Source: JABSOG01 sp965277695 (GTDB taxonomy: Bacteria; Pseudomonadota; Gammaproteobacteria; Enterobacterales; Alteromonadaceae). From it: 64,000 nucleotides of DNA. Position 1 is the first letter of the stretch; every line of letters begins with the position of its first letter. Below the pieces are notes generated by a model, which ran no database searches, was not told the DNA's origin, and saw nothing but the letters and a program-made list of their open reading frames with translations. Positions 52,902-60,879 of the stretch are shown here, in pieces. Where the stretch lies: NCBI GenBank assembly GCA_965277695.1, contig CBDIDQ010000071.1, positions 62,001 to 126,000 on the forward strand. The letters are read 5' to 3'. A program made the position numbers and the translations under genes.

Positions 52902-55310
52902 ATGAGCATAAGAGAGATTTTTGAAACCATGGAATACGGTCCAGCGACAGAAAGCCGCAGTGCAGTGGATCACTGGCTGAATCAGCACCACAATAAATTC
53001 GATTTATTTATCAATGGCCAATGGACAGCACCAAAACAGGGCGTTTATTTCCCCAGTGTTTGTCCGGCAAACAATGAAGAATTAGGTCAAATTGCCAGCG
53101 CCGATGCCGGTGACGTTGATGCCGCAGTTACATCAGCCAAAGCGGCATTGACCGCTTGGGTTGATTTGGGCGGCCACGGTAGAGCCCGTTATTTATATGC
53201 TATCGCCCGACAAATTCAAAAACATGCGCGATTATTTTCAGTGCTTGAGTCACTGGATAATGGCAAACCCATTCGTGAATCCCGCGATATTGATATTCCT
53301 TTAGTTGTCCGTCATTTTTATCATCATGCCGGTTGGGCACAATTGATGGCTAAAGAATTGCCAGATTATCAAGAGCTGGGGGTTATTGGTCAAATCATTC
53401 CATGGAACTTCCCAATGTTAATGTTGGCGTGGAAAATCGCGCCGGCATTAGCCATGGGTAATACCGTGGTCTTAAAACCAGCAGAATTGACCTCTTTAAC
53501 GGCGATATTGTTTGCTGAGATTTGTCAGTCAGTGGGTTTACCAGAAGGCGTATTAAACGTTGTTACTGGCGCAGGCGATACTGGTGCTGCGTTGGTTGAG
53601 CATCCAGAAGTGGCCAAAATTGCCTTCACTGGTTCGACTGATGTTGGCAAAATTATTCGCCGGGCGACAGCAGGTAGTGGTAAAAAGCTTTCGTTGGAGC
53701 TGGGCGGCAAATCGCCTTTCATCGTGTTTGAAGATGCCGATTTAGATGGCGTGATTGAAGGGGTGGTTGATGCCATCTGGTTTAATCAGGGCCAGGTGTG
53801 TTGTGCCGGTTCGCGTATTTTGGTGCAAGAGAGCATCGCTGAGCGCTTTGAAGCCAAGCTGAAAACCCGGATGCAAACTTTGCGTGTCGGTCAGCCGTTG
53901 GACAAAACCATTGATATGGGCGCGGTGATTGATCGCACTCAACTGGATAAAATCCAGCGTTTGGTTGATCAAGGCGTCGCTGAGGGTGGCAAACTGTTCC
54001 AAGCGAATAACTGTGACGGTATGGAAGGTTGTTTCTATCCACCAACGCTATTCACCAACATGTCACCATCCGATACGCTGGTTCAAGAAGAAATCTTTGG
54101 CCCGGTAGTGGTCAGCATGACCTTCAGAACCCCAGATGAAGCGGTTGCGCTGGCGAATAACTCTCGTTATGGCTTAGCATCGAGCATTTGGACTGAAAAC
54201 ATTAATTTAGCGTTAGACATCGCACCAAAAATTCAAGCGGGCGTGGTGTGGGTTAACTGCACCAATATGTTTGATGCGGCTGCCGGTTTTGGTGGTTATA
54301 AAGAATCAGGCTTTGGTCGCGAAGGCGGCAGAGAAGGCTTGTATGAATATGTTAAAGAGAAATCCGATAACGCATTAGCGACTTCGCCGGATGCGTTTAA
54401 AGCTAAAACCAAAAAGGCTGATAAAGCGAAAAAAGCCGACGCTAAAACTGGACCTTCTTTCCCCAGTATTGACCGCACCGCTAAATTGTATATCGGTGGC
54501 AAGCAGGTTCGTCCTGACAGTGGTTACAGCATTACAATTAAAGCCGCTGATGGCAGTGTTTTAGGCGAAGTGCCACAAGGCAGTCGTAAAGATTTAAGAA
54601 ATGCAGTAGAGGCAGCCAACAAAGCGGCTAGTTGGGGCAGTGCTTCAGCGCATAACCGCGCTCAAGTGATGTATTACATTGCTGAAAACCTTTCGGCTCG
54701 CCATGAAGAATTCAGCCAGCGTATTGTTGAATCAACAGCAGTATCTATTGAGGCGGCAAGAAAAGAAGTTGACCAGTCAATCGACCGTATATACACCTAC
54801 GCAGCTGTTGCTGATAAATATGATGGTGCGGTTCATTCAACGCCTTCACGTGCGGTGACGTTGGCAATGAACGAACCGATTGGGGTGATCGGTGTGGTTT
54901 GTCCAGCCGAAAGTGCCTTGTTAGGTTTCATTTCTACGGTGATGCCAGCGATTGCCATGGGTAATCGAGTCATTGCTGTGCCATCCTCAACGCATCCATT
55001 GGTAGTGACTGATTTCTATCAAATTCTCGAAACCTCTGATTTACCCGGTGGGGTTATTAACATTGTCACTGGGGGGCAAAATGAGTTGGCTAAAGTGTTG
55101 ACTGAGCACTACGACGTTGAAGCGATTTGGTATTTTGGTGATAGCGAAGGCAGCACCATGGTTGAGTTGGGTTCAGCGGATAGTATGAAACGCACTTGGG
55201 TCAGTTACGGCAAATACCGTGATTGGAGCAGTTCGACCCAGGGTGAGGGTGACGTATTCTTACGCCAAGCGACACAAGTGAAAAACATTTGGGTGCCTTA
55301 CGGCGAATAA
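52902..55310 (+). CDS. two-domain aldehyde dehydrogenase (ALDH16 type)
   Basis: 802 residues. Domain 1 (~30-490) is a complete ALDH: IIPWNFPM, catalytic Glu266 in LELGGKSP and catalytic Cys300 in NQGQVCCAG, then EEIFGPVV. A Lys/Ala-rich linker (~495-515) leads to domain 2 (~520-800), an ALDH-like repeat without the catalytic Cys. This layout and length match ALDH16. Placed 25 bases after deoC, it probably oxidises the acetaldehyde released by the aldolase. Unlike the human ALDH16A1, the active-site Cys is retained, so it should be active. Confidence 0.92.
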   Translation: MSIREIFETMEYGPATESRSAVDHWLNQHHNKFDLFINGQWTAPKQGVYFPSVCPANNEELGQIASADAGDVDAAVTSAKAALTAWVDLGGHGRARYLYAIARQIQKHARLFSVLESLDNGKPIRESRDIDIPLVVRHFYHHAGWAQLMAKELPDYQELGVIGQIIPWNFPMLMLAWKIAPALAMGNTVVLKPAELTSLTAILFAEICQSVGLPEGVLNVVTGAGDTGAALVEHPEVAKIAFTGSTDVGKIIRRATAGSGKKLSLELGGKSPFIVFEDADLDGVIEGVVDAIWFNQGQVCCAGSRILVQESIAERFEAKLKTRMQTLRVGQPLDKTIDMGAVIDRTQLDKIQRLVDQGVAEGGKLFQANNCDGMEGCFYPPTLFTNMSPSDTLVQEEIFGPVVVSMTFRTPDEAVALANNSRYGLASSIWTENINLALDIAPKIQAGVVWVNCTNMFDAAAGFGGYKESGFGREGGREGLYEYVKEKSDNALATSPDAFKAKTKKADKAKKADAKTGPSFPSIDRTAKLYIGGKQVRPDSGYSITIKAADGSVLGEVPQGSRKDLRNAVEAANKAASWGSASAHNRAQVMYYIAENLSARHEEFSQRIVESTAVSIEAARKEVDQSIDRIYTYAAVADKYDGAVHSTPSRAVTLAMNEPIGVIGVVCPAESALLGFISTVMPAIAMGNRVIAVPSSTHPLVVTDFYQILETSDLPGGVINIVTGGQNELAKVLTEHYDVEAIWYFGDSEGSTMVELGSADSMKRTWVSYGKYRDWSSSTQGEGDVFLRQATQVKNIWVPYGE

Positions 55311-55332
55311 CTGATGAGTAAGGAACATTATT

Positions 55333-55959
55333 ATGGCTGTTCATGAAATAAAACATCCGTTGGTACAACATAAGTTGGGCCTGTTGCGGCAAAAAGATTT
55401 AAGCACCGCCAGTTTCAGGCGTTTGTGCGCTGAGATTGGAACCTTATTGACCTACGAAGCGACGCGGGATTTGGCGACTGAGCGCACCACCATTGATGGT
55501 TGGGCGGGTCCGGTTGAAATTGACAGCATCAAGGGTAAGAAGATTACCGTAGTGCCAATTCTACGTGCCGGTATTGGCATGTTGGATGGGGTTTTACAGT
55601 TATTACCCAGTGCTCGGATTAGTGTTGTTGGTTTAGCCAGAGATGAAGACACTTTAGAGCCGACCACTTATTACGAAAAACTCACCAGTGAGATTGATGA
55701 GCGTACCGCCTTGATACTCGATCCGATGCTGGCCACTGGTGGGACCTTAATTGCCACTATCGACATGCTGAAAAAGGCCGGTTGCGAGCGCATTATGGGA
55801 CTGTTTTTAGTGGCTGCCCCTGAGGGACTTGAAAAAGTGTTGGCGGCGCATCCGGATGTTGACATTTATGTTGCGGGTATTGACGAACGCCTGAATGAGC
55901 AAGGTTATATCTTGCCGGGTCTGGGTGATGCAGGCGATAAGATATTTGGCACAAAATAG
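55333..55959 (+). CDS. upp: uracil phosphoribosyltransferase
   Basis: 208 residues, same length as E. coli Upp. HPLVQHKLGLLRQKDLST, VVPILRAGIGMLDGVL, the PRPP loop LILDPMLATGGT and the C-terminal YVAGIDERLNEQGYILPGLGDAGD are diagnostic. It makes UMP from uracil released by deoA-type phosphorolysis. 22 bases after the ALDH gene, good GTAAGGAAC upstream. Confidence 0.96.
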   Translation: MAVHEIKHPLVQHKLGLLRQKDLSTASFRRLCAEIGTLLTYEATRDLATERTTIDGWAGPVEIDSIKGKKITVVPILRAGIGMLDGVLQLLPSARISVVGLARDEDTLEPTTYYEKLTSEIDERTALILDPMLATGGTLIATIDMLKKAGCERIMGLFLVAAPEGLEKVLAAHPDVDIYVAGIDERLNEQGYILPGLGDAGDKIFGTK

Positions 55960-55982
55960 CGATCAATAAAAACGAAAAGCAC

Positions 55983-56033
55983 GTAGACGAGGTTTTAACC
56001 TCGTAAAGCATGTAGACGAGGTTTCAACCTCGT
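55983..56033 (+). repeat. two REP-like palindromes in direct orientation
   Basis: GTAG-headed hairpins with arms ACGAGGTT/AACCTCGT at 55983-56004 and 56012-56033, in tandem between upp and cdd. They differ only in the loop (TT or TC). Confidence 0.75.
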
Positions 56034-56054
56034 ACAAAGACAAAGAGGTAACTA

Positions 56055-56468
56055 ATGGAAGCAAAAGACACACTTAAGCGCTCACACGAAGCGGCGCGGG
56101 CGGCGGCAGAGAATGCTTATGCGCCTTACAGTAATTTCAGGGTTGGTGCGGCATTGAGTTGTGATGATGGTGAAATCATTACTGGCTGCAATGTCGAAAA
56201 CGCTTCTTACGGCCTGACGACTTGTGCCGAGCGTAATGCTTTTGCCACCGCGATTGGCCAAGGCAAACGCAACTTTAGCGGCATTGTGGTTTATACCCCG
56301 TTGAAAAAATTGTTGGCTCCCTGTGGCGCTTGTCGTCAGGTGATTGCCGAGTTTTTACCTCAGGATGCACTGGTGACTTTGGTTAATGATTTTGACGAAA
56401 GCAAAAGCTGGACGGTTGAACAATTATTGCCTGCGGCGTTTACGCCTGCTGCACTGAATGAGAAATGA
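56055..56468 (+). CDS. cdd: cytidine deaminase (short tetrameric type)
   Basis: 137 residues, the ~15-kDa Bacillus/human type rather than the 294-residue E. coli enzyme. Zinc motifs CAERNAFATAI (Cys and catalytic Glu) and PCGACRQV (two Cys) are intact, with FRVGAAL and NVENASYGLT forming the nucleoside pocket. It deaminates cytidine and deoxycytidine to uridines, feeding deoA and upp. Confidence 0.96.
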   Translation: MEAKDTLKRSHEAARAAAENAYAPYSNFRVGAALSCDDGEIITGCNVENASYGLTTCAERNAFATAIGQGKRNFSGIVVYTPLKKLLAPCGACRQVIAEFLPQDALVTLVNDFDESKSWTVEQLLPAAFTPAALNEK

Positions 56469-56486
56469 AGGGTGAGAAATTAAAAG

Positions 56487-57803
56487 ATGATATTGCCACA
56501 AAGTATAATTCGTAAAAAAAGAGATAAACAGGTCCTCACTAAAGCTGATATTCAGGCGTTTGTTGATGGCTTAGCGTTGTCGACCTTCACAGATGCTCAG
56601 GCTTCTTCTATGGCGATGGCGATTTATTTAAACGGCATGGATACCGATGAAATTGTTAATTTGACTACTGCGATGATGAATTCAGGCACTGTACTGGATT
56701 GGGCAGGTAAAGTGGATGGTCCGGTTGTTGACAAACATTCTACTGGTGGCGTTGGTGATAAAGTCACCTTGATGCTGACCCCGATGGTTGCGGCTTGTGG
56801 TGGTTTTGTCCCATCCATTACTGGCAGAGGTTTAGGTCACACTGGCGGTACTGTCGATAAACTGGAATCCGTCAAAGGTTTGAACATGCAACCGAGTTTG
56901 GGCGATTTAACCCAACTGGTTAGTGAACTGGGCGCGGCGATTATCTCGCAAACCAATGAACTGGCACCTGCTGACAGACGACTGTATTCATTACGTGATG
57001 TCACAGCAACGGTTGAATCTATTCCTTTGATCACCGCTTCAATCTTATCGAAAAAACTGGCCGAAGGGCTCGATGCACTGGTGATGGACGTTAAAGTCGG
57101 CAGTGGTGCGATGATGGGCGATATCGACAGTGCCAGAGAATTGGCCAGAAGTATCGTCGCTGTGGGTAATGGCGCAGGCATGAAAACCGAAGCGCTGATC
57201 ACCGATATGAATGAAGTATTGGGCCATACCGCAGGTAATGCCCTTGAGATCATCGAAACCCTAGATTACCTGAGCGGCAAACAACGTGAAACGCGTTTAC
57301 ACCAAGTCGTTATGGCACTAGGTATTCGTATGTTGTTGGTCACCGGTTTAGCGAAGAGCGAAGAAGACGCGAAAAGCAAACTTCAAGCGTCACTGGATGA
57401 TGGTAAAGCCAAAGACATCTTCGCCAAAATGATTGTGGCTCAGGGCGGTCCGGCGGATTTGTTCGAACACCCAGAGAAATACCTCGCCAAGGCAAAAATC
57501 ATCAAACCGATTGCTGCTGAAAAAAGCGGTTATCTGTCAAAGGTAGACGTCAGAGCAGTAGGCAACATGATTGTTGGTATCGGCGGCGGACGAGTCGACC
57601 ACAACAGCAACGTCAACCCAGCAGTGGGTCTATCAGACGTATTACCACTGGGCACTTATGTTGAAGCAGGTCAGCCAATGGCGATGTTGCACATTGATGA
57701 CGAAGCGAAAATCGACAGCGCCATTGCCGAGTTTATCGGTGCGGTAGTGATTAGCGAAGCCAAACCTGAGTTGAAGCCGGTGGTGCTTGAGTTGGTGGTT
57801 TAG
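56487..57803 (+). CDS. deoA: thymidine phosphorylase
   Basis: 438 residues (E. coli 440). KHSTGGVGDKVTLMLTPM (phosphate-binding signature), ITGRGLGHTGGTVDKLES, LYSLRDVTATVESIPLI and VMDVKVGSGAMM are all present. It splits thymidine and deoxyuridine to base and deoxyribose 1-phosphate. Last gene of the rightward salvage unit, 18 bases after cdd. No clear hairpin terminator follows. Confidence 0.97.
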   Translation: MILPQSIIRKKRDKQVLTKADIQAFVDGLALSTFTDAQASSMAMAIYLNGMDTDEIVNLTTAMMNSGTVLDWAGKVDGPVVDKHSTGGVGDKVTLMLTPMVAACGGFVPSITGRGLGHTGGTVDKLESVKGLNMQPSLGDLTQLVSELGAAIISQTNELAPADRRLYSLRDVTATVESIPLITASILSKKLAEGLDALVMDVKVGSGAMMGDIDSARELARSIVAVGNGAGMKTEALITDMNEVLGHTAGNALEIIETLDYLSGKQRETRLHQVVMALGIRMLLVTGLAKSEEDAKSKLQASLDDGKAKDIFAKMIVAQGGPADLFEHPEKYLAKAKIIKPIAAEKSGYLSKVDVRAVGNMIVGIGGGRVDHNSNVNPAVGLSDVLPLGTYVEAGQPMAMLHIDDEAKIDSAIAEFIGAVVISEAKPELKPVVLELVV

Positions 57804-57835
57804 CAACGAAGGCTCTTCTTGTTCCTAAATATTTA

Positions 57836-57908
57836 TGCACAAAATGGGCGATAATAAAGTATAAAGTGAAATAGTCGCCCTATAAGTGAGTGCACAAAAC
57901 GGGCGATA
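57836..57908 (+). repeat. direct repeat TGCACAAAAYGGGCGATA downstream of deoA
   Basis: Two 18-base copies, differing at one base, at 57836-57853 and 57891-57908. A GTCGCCC complement lies between them (57873-57879), so short stems GGGCGA/TCGCCC are possible. The rest of 57804-58053 shows no gene. Confidence 0.7.
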
Positions 57909-58053
57909 AGGCGGTTTTTATAATCACGCTTAAATTGCCCGGTTCGTTCAATCGTCAGCATTTAAATCCATCATCAGTGCATTGACGCTCTCGAAAGATG
58001 GCAGCTTTTTTTGACGAGCCTCTTTCATTGTTTGTGAAGCTGTGGACTATATT

Positions 58054-58605
58054 CTAGTCCACAGTGAGGCCCTTAATAAAATGAATAAGGTCAGCAAATG
58101 CCGATGGGTTAAAACTTTGATGCATCGGGGTGGCAAAACCATGAGGCAAGGCAACGGTATCAACAGATACCTGCTCTAGGGCTGCTAGTTGGGCGTTGAC
58201 ATCAGGGGTTAAAAAATAACCCTCATCATTGCTAAAGCGTAAATGGGTGGGGCAGTTTGGTTTAATGGCCAGATGGTCACGGATACGCGAGCCATACAAG
58301 CAAATGGCAGCCAAGCAGTTTTTCGGGTCGAGCATTGGCGTGTTGCACCACAAAGCAGTGGCCCCAACACTCTCACCAACGGCAATATAAGGCGTGTCCG
58401 GCAATTGCGCAATTCGTTGCTTAACCACTGTGCAATACTTGTCCATGCCAACATGTTGGCAAAAAGTTTGATAGTTTTTGTCAAAGTCGTTGTCTACCAA
58501 GTGTTGATATGGCGACACAAACTCAACTGGGCAGCGCAATGCTGCTTTATATTGTTGGATTTTGTCTTCATCCAGACCGCTAATGTCAGAGAAAAAGATG
58601 ATCAT
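58054..58605 (-). CDS. small alpha/beta hydrolase (dienelactone hydrolase-like)
   Basis: 183 residues, cytosolic. The nucleophile elbow VGESVGATAL supplies Ser, LRFSNDEGYFLT an acidic residue, and LPHGFATPMHQSF the His, in the order and spacing of dienelactone hydrolase-like esterases. Length is at the short end of the family and the lid is minimal. The ribosome-binding site AAGGAAA precedes ATG 58605. Substrate unknown. Confidence 0.75.
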   Translation of the reverse strand: MIIFFSDISGLDEDKIQQYKAALRCPVEFVSPYQHLVDNDFDKNYQTFCQHVGMDKYCTVVKQRIAQLPDTPYIAVGESVGATALWCNTPMLDPKNCLAAICLYGSRIRDHLAIKPNCPTHLRFSNDEGYFLTPDVNAQLAALEQVSVDTVALPHGFATPMHQSFNPSAFADLIHFIKGLTVD

Positions 58606-58626
58606 GATTATTTCCTTCCAGACACT

Positions 58627-59016
58627 TTATTTAATGTGATCATACACATTTTCACAAATATCAATATACTCGCTGTCGAGTACACACTCTTTGGCACCGC
58701 TAACATGTATTAGGGCTGTTTTTATGCTCAAGGCTTGACTTTGATTAGCTGAGAAACGATCCAGTTTCTGTCGCATACTCAAAACCACGTCTGAATCGAG
58801 TTCATCAAGCTGAAACTTCATTTCAACGATATAGAAAAACCGCCGGGTTTGTATCAGCAGGTCGATTTGTAAACCTTTGGTTTGGTAAGATCCTGCATTT
58901 AAAACTTGTTCTTTTTTAATCCCTAAAATTTGGTAAACCAGTGTCAAATTTTGGCGCATGACGATTTCAAATTGCAGCCCCAAAAAGTAGGAATTGGGGT
59001 CAAGTGTCTTGTTCAA
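58627..59016 (-). pseudogene. C-terminal remnant of an AAA ATPase with PD-(D/E)XK nuclease domain
   Basis: About 120 residues similar to the C-terminal nuclease part of DUF234-like/archaeal-type ATPases: YFLGLQFEIVMRQNLTL, KGLQIDLLIQTRRFFYIVEMKF (the D...ExK catalytic pattern) and MRQKLDRFSANQSQAL. The N-terminal ATPase is missing. The first eight codons (NKTLDPNS) are read from the MITE-like repeat at 58996-59064, so the gene was cut by that element or by recombination at it. Confidence 0.75.
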
Positions 59017-59064
59017 TATACAAACGTTTAAAACACTTGATCATTGGACAAGATACCTGACCCC
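58996..59064. repeat. MITE-like repeat copy 1 (GGGTCAAG...CTGACCC)
   Basis: Terminal inverted sequences GGGGTCAAGTGTCTTGTTC and GGACAAGATACCTGACCCC, with a nested CAAGTGT/ACACTTG pair. 63 internal bases are identical to the copy at 60137-60203. Confidence 0.85.
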
Positions 59065-59168
59065 TAAAAAAATAACCATTAGGAATTTACACTTTTATCC
59101 CTTATTATGAGTCGATTCTCTAGAATTGATATTAAGAGTCATTAAATTACTATTTTTCAGGGTGAGCT

Positions 59169-59582
59169 ATGAGCAGTGAAAAAACGAGCAAACTAATTAT
59201 TACCAAACGTAAATTGCGACGTATATTATACCTTCTATCGGTTAGTGGTTTAGGCAGTTTATATGCCATTTACTCAGACTATTTTTCACTAACCGGTTTT
59301 TCAATGTTAGTCGTTTGTGGAATTCTACTTTTGTGGTTATCCCGTCGCACAGCCACTACATATGATCCATTATTACGCTCATTGCCCACAGGTTTTATAG
59401 TTCCCATTTCTCTTTTCATTTTTTATGATCATAAAAAAATCAATAACGGCGACACCTTAGCAGCACTCATACCAACAATGACAGGCGTTTTAATTACATT
59501 CTTTATCGCGGGTTTAATTCAAACAATTTTTGTCTATAAAGAAATTAAAAATATAGAATTGAATATGACCATTAATAATTAA
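59169..59582 (+). CDS. hypothetical four-helix membrane protein
   Basis: 137 residues: a basic N-terminus (KTSKLIITKRKLRR) and four hydrophobic segments (ILYLLSVSGLGSLYAIY, FSMLVVCGILLLWL, GFIVPISLFIFYD, LIPTMTGVLITFFIAGLIQ), then a charged tail. Ribosome-binding site AGGGTGAGCT. Not recognised. It lies between the two MITE-like copies and is AT-rich, in keeping with accessory DNA. Confidence 0.65.
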   Translation: MSSEKTSKLIITKRKLRRILYLLSVSGLGSLYAIYSDYFSLTGFSMLVVCGILLLWLSRRTATTYDPLLRSLPTGFIVPISLFIFYDHKKINNGDTLAALIPTMTGVLITFFIAGLIQTIFVYKEIKNIELNMTINN

Positions 59583-59651
59583 CGATCATTTTCCTGACTT
59601 CAATAAGCCGATTTGATCGGCGGCACTTTTCCTTGCGGAAAATCACGTTTA

Positions 59652-60038
59652 TCATTCGCTATGTTTTGGCTCATTCTTAGTGTTTTTGGATTCGCTTAAT
59701 GTTGTTTTAATAACAGACGGTGGTTTTTGCCAAGACAACAAAAAATAGATAAACAACCCTGTAAATGCTCCAAGCTTCAAGTTGATATAACCATAGCTGA
59801 ATATTTTTTCATGGACTAAATATTCCACTAACATCATCGATAATGGAACACCTATCAATAAGCCAATAACAAGTAATACATAGCCAATACTGCCCTTATG
59901 GAATATTGGGCTGGCACCTGGCTTCAAGCGGGTTTGACACTTTGGGCAGATGAATTTGCGTTCGGGATCACGCCAGTCCTCACAGATGGCGTCTCGTTTG
60001 TTGAAATTATGATGACAGTTAATACATTGATAAATCAT
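59652..60038 (-). CDS. zinc-ribbon membrane protein
   Basis: 128 residues. An N-terminal zinc ribbon with CINCHHNF and CPKCQTRL (two CxxC pairs, residues 5-8 and 31-34) is followed by two TM segments (IGYVLLVIGLLIGVPLSMML and LGAFTGLFIYFLLSW) and a charged tail. Function unknown. It lies within the segment bounded by the two MITE-like repeats. Confidence 0.72.
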   Translation of the reverse strand: MIYQCINCHHNFNKRDAICEDWRDPERKFICPKCQTRLKPGASPIFHKGSIGYVLLVIGLLIGVPLSMMLVEYLVHEKIFSYGYINLKLGAFTGLFIYFLLSWQKPPSVIKTTLSESKNTKNEPKHSE

Positions 60039-60136
60039 TGATTTGACTTCGACTTTTTATGAAGGATACAGGTGTTAATTGCTCTGACAATTGTTAAGAG
60101 AAAACGATCTGAGCTTTCTCTAAAAAATAGGAATTT

Positions 60137-60203
60137 GGGTCAAGTGTCTTGTTCAATATACAAACGTTTAAAACACTTGATCATTGGACAAGATACCTGA
60201 CCC
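60137..60203. repeat. MITE-like repeat copy 2
   Basis: Same orientation and sequence as 58996-59064 (one G and one C shorter at the ends); the flanking TAGGAATT is also shared. 1141 bases separate the two copies. Confidence 0.85.
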
Positions 60204-60235
60204 TAAAATAGATCCTAGCGTTATATCATTTTTCT

Positions 60236-60535
60236 TCATTTATTTTCTTCATCTTTAGGGCTATTTTTATCACCTTTACCCTCAAACGTATAAGCAAATA
60301 AAAATCGATAAACCGTTAATCCGCTTGGAATAAGCACAACCTGAACCGCAAAGCTATGTAGATCCGTATCGTCAGGCATCAACAACAGATGACCAAAAAA
60401 ACTAATCACAAAGAGAATACTAAATATAAATAAATACGCTCTCACAGGGTAATCCTTTAATATCTGTCTGGAGATGATATTAAACGGGGGTTTTTCATTT
60501 ATTTTCAATTTCTTGTTCTGCCTTTTTATCACCAT
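60236..60535 (-). CDS. small membrane protein, paralogue of the next gene; possible RHS immunity protein
   Basis: 99 residues from ATG 60535 (a TTG at 60571 would add twelve). Two to three hydrophobic segments around YPVRAYLFIFSILFVISFF and VQVVLIPSGLTVYRFLFAY, then a charged tail. The YPVR-x2-LFIF-x-I signature and helix spacing match the gene at 60577-60822, so the two are diverged duplicates. Being directly downstream of an RHS gene on the same strand, they may be immunity proteins; this is inferred from position only. Confidence 0.62.
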   Translation of the reverse strand: MVIKRQNKKLKINEKPPFNIISRQILKDYPVRAYLFIFSILFVISFFGHLLLMPDDTDLHSFAVQVVLIPSGLTVYRFLFAYTFEGKGDKNSPKDEENK

Positions 60536-60576
60536 GAACAATTTCACACCCCATAAGAACCAATAAAACAAACTCG

Positions 60577-60822
60577 TTACTCTGATTGATTTCTAGCCGC
60601 TTGTTTTTTGATATCCAAAGTATTCCACAACCTAATAAATGTGAGAAATCCTGCCAAATAAGCCGCTTTTATCACAATATCTACAGCATCCATATCTTTA
60701 TATATAACAAATACATAAGCGAGAATATTACAGCCGAATATTGCAAAAAACAAAAAAACATGGCCTCTGACAGGGTACTCTGTCAATAAGAGATTTAAGT
60801 TTTCATTAAACGTTTTTTTCAT
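60577..60822 (-). CDS. small membrane protein; possible RHS immunity protein
   Basis: 81 residues with two to three hydrophobic segments: EYPVRGHVFLFFAIFGCNIL, VFVIYKDMDAVD and KAAYLAGFLTFIRLW. It lies 57 bases downstream of the RHS stop and about 40 bases upstream of its paralogue. Not a known family. Small membrane immunity proteins usually protect against membrane- or periplasm-acting toxins, which would fit the hydrophobic RHS tip. Confidence 0.62.
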   Translation of the reverse strand: MKKTFNENLNLLLTEYPVRGHVFLFFAIFGCNILAYVFVIYKDMDAVDIVIKAAYLAGFLTFIRLWNTLDIKKQAARNQSE

Positions 60823-60879
60823 GTATAAGTTCCCCTAAAGTCCTCATTTTTCCTTTATTCTATTTTCCTGTGAATTAAT

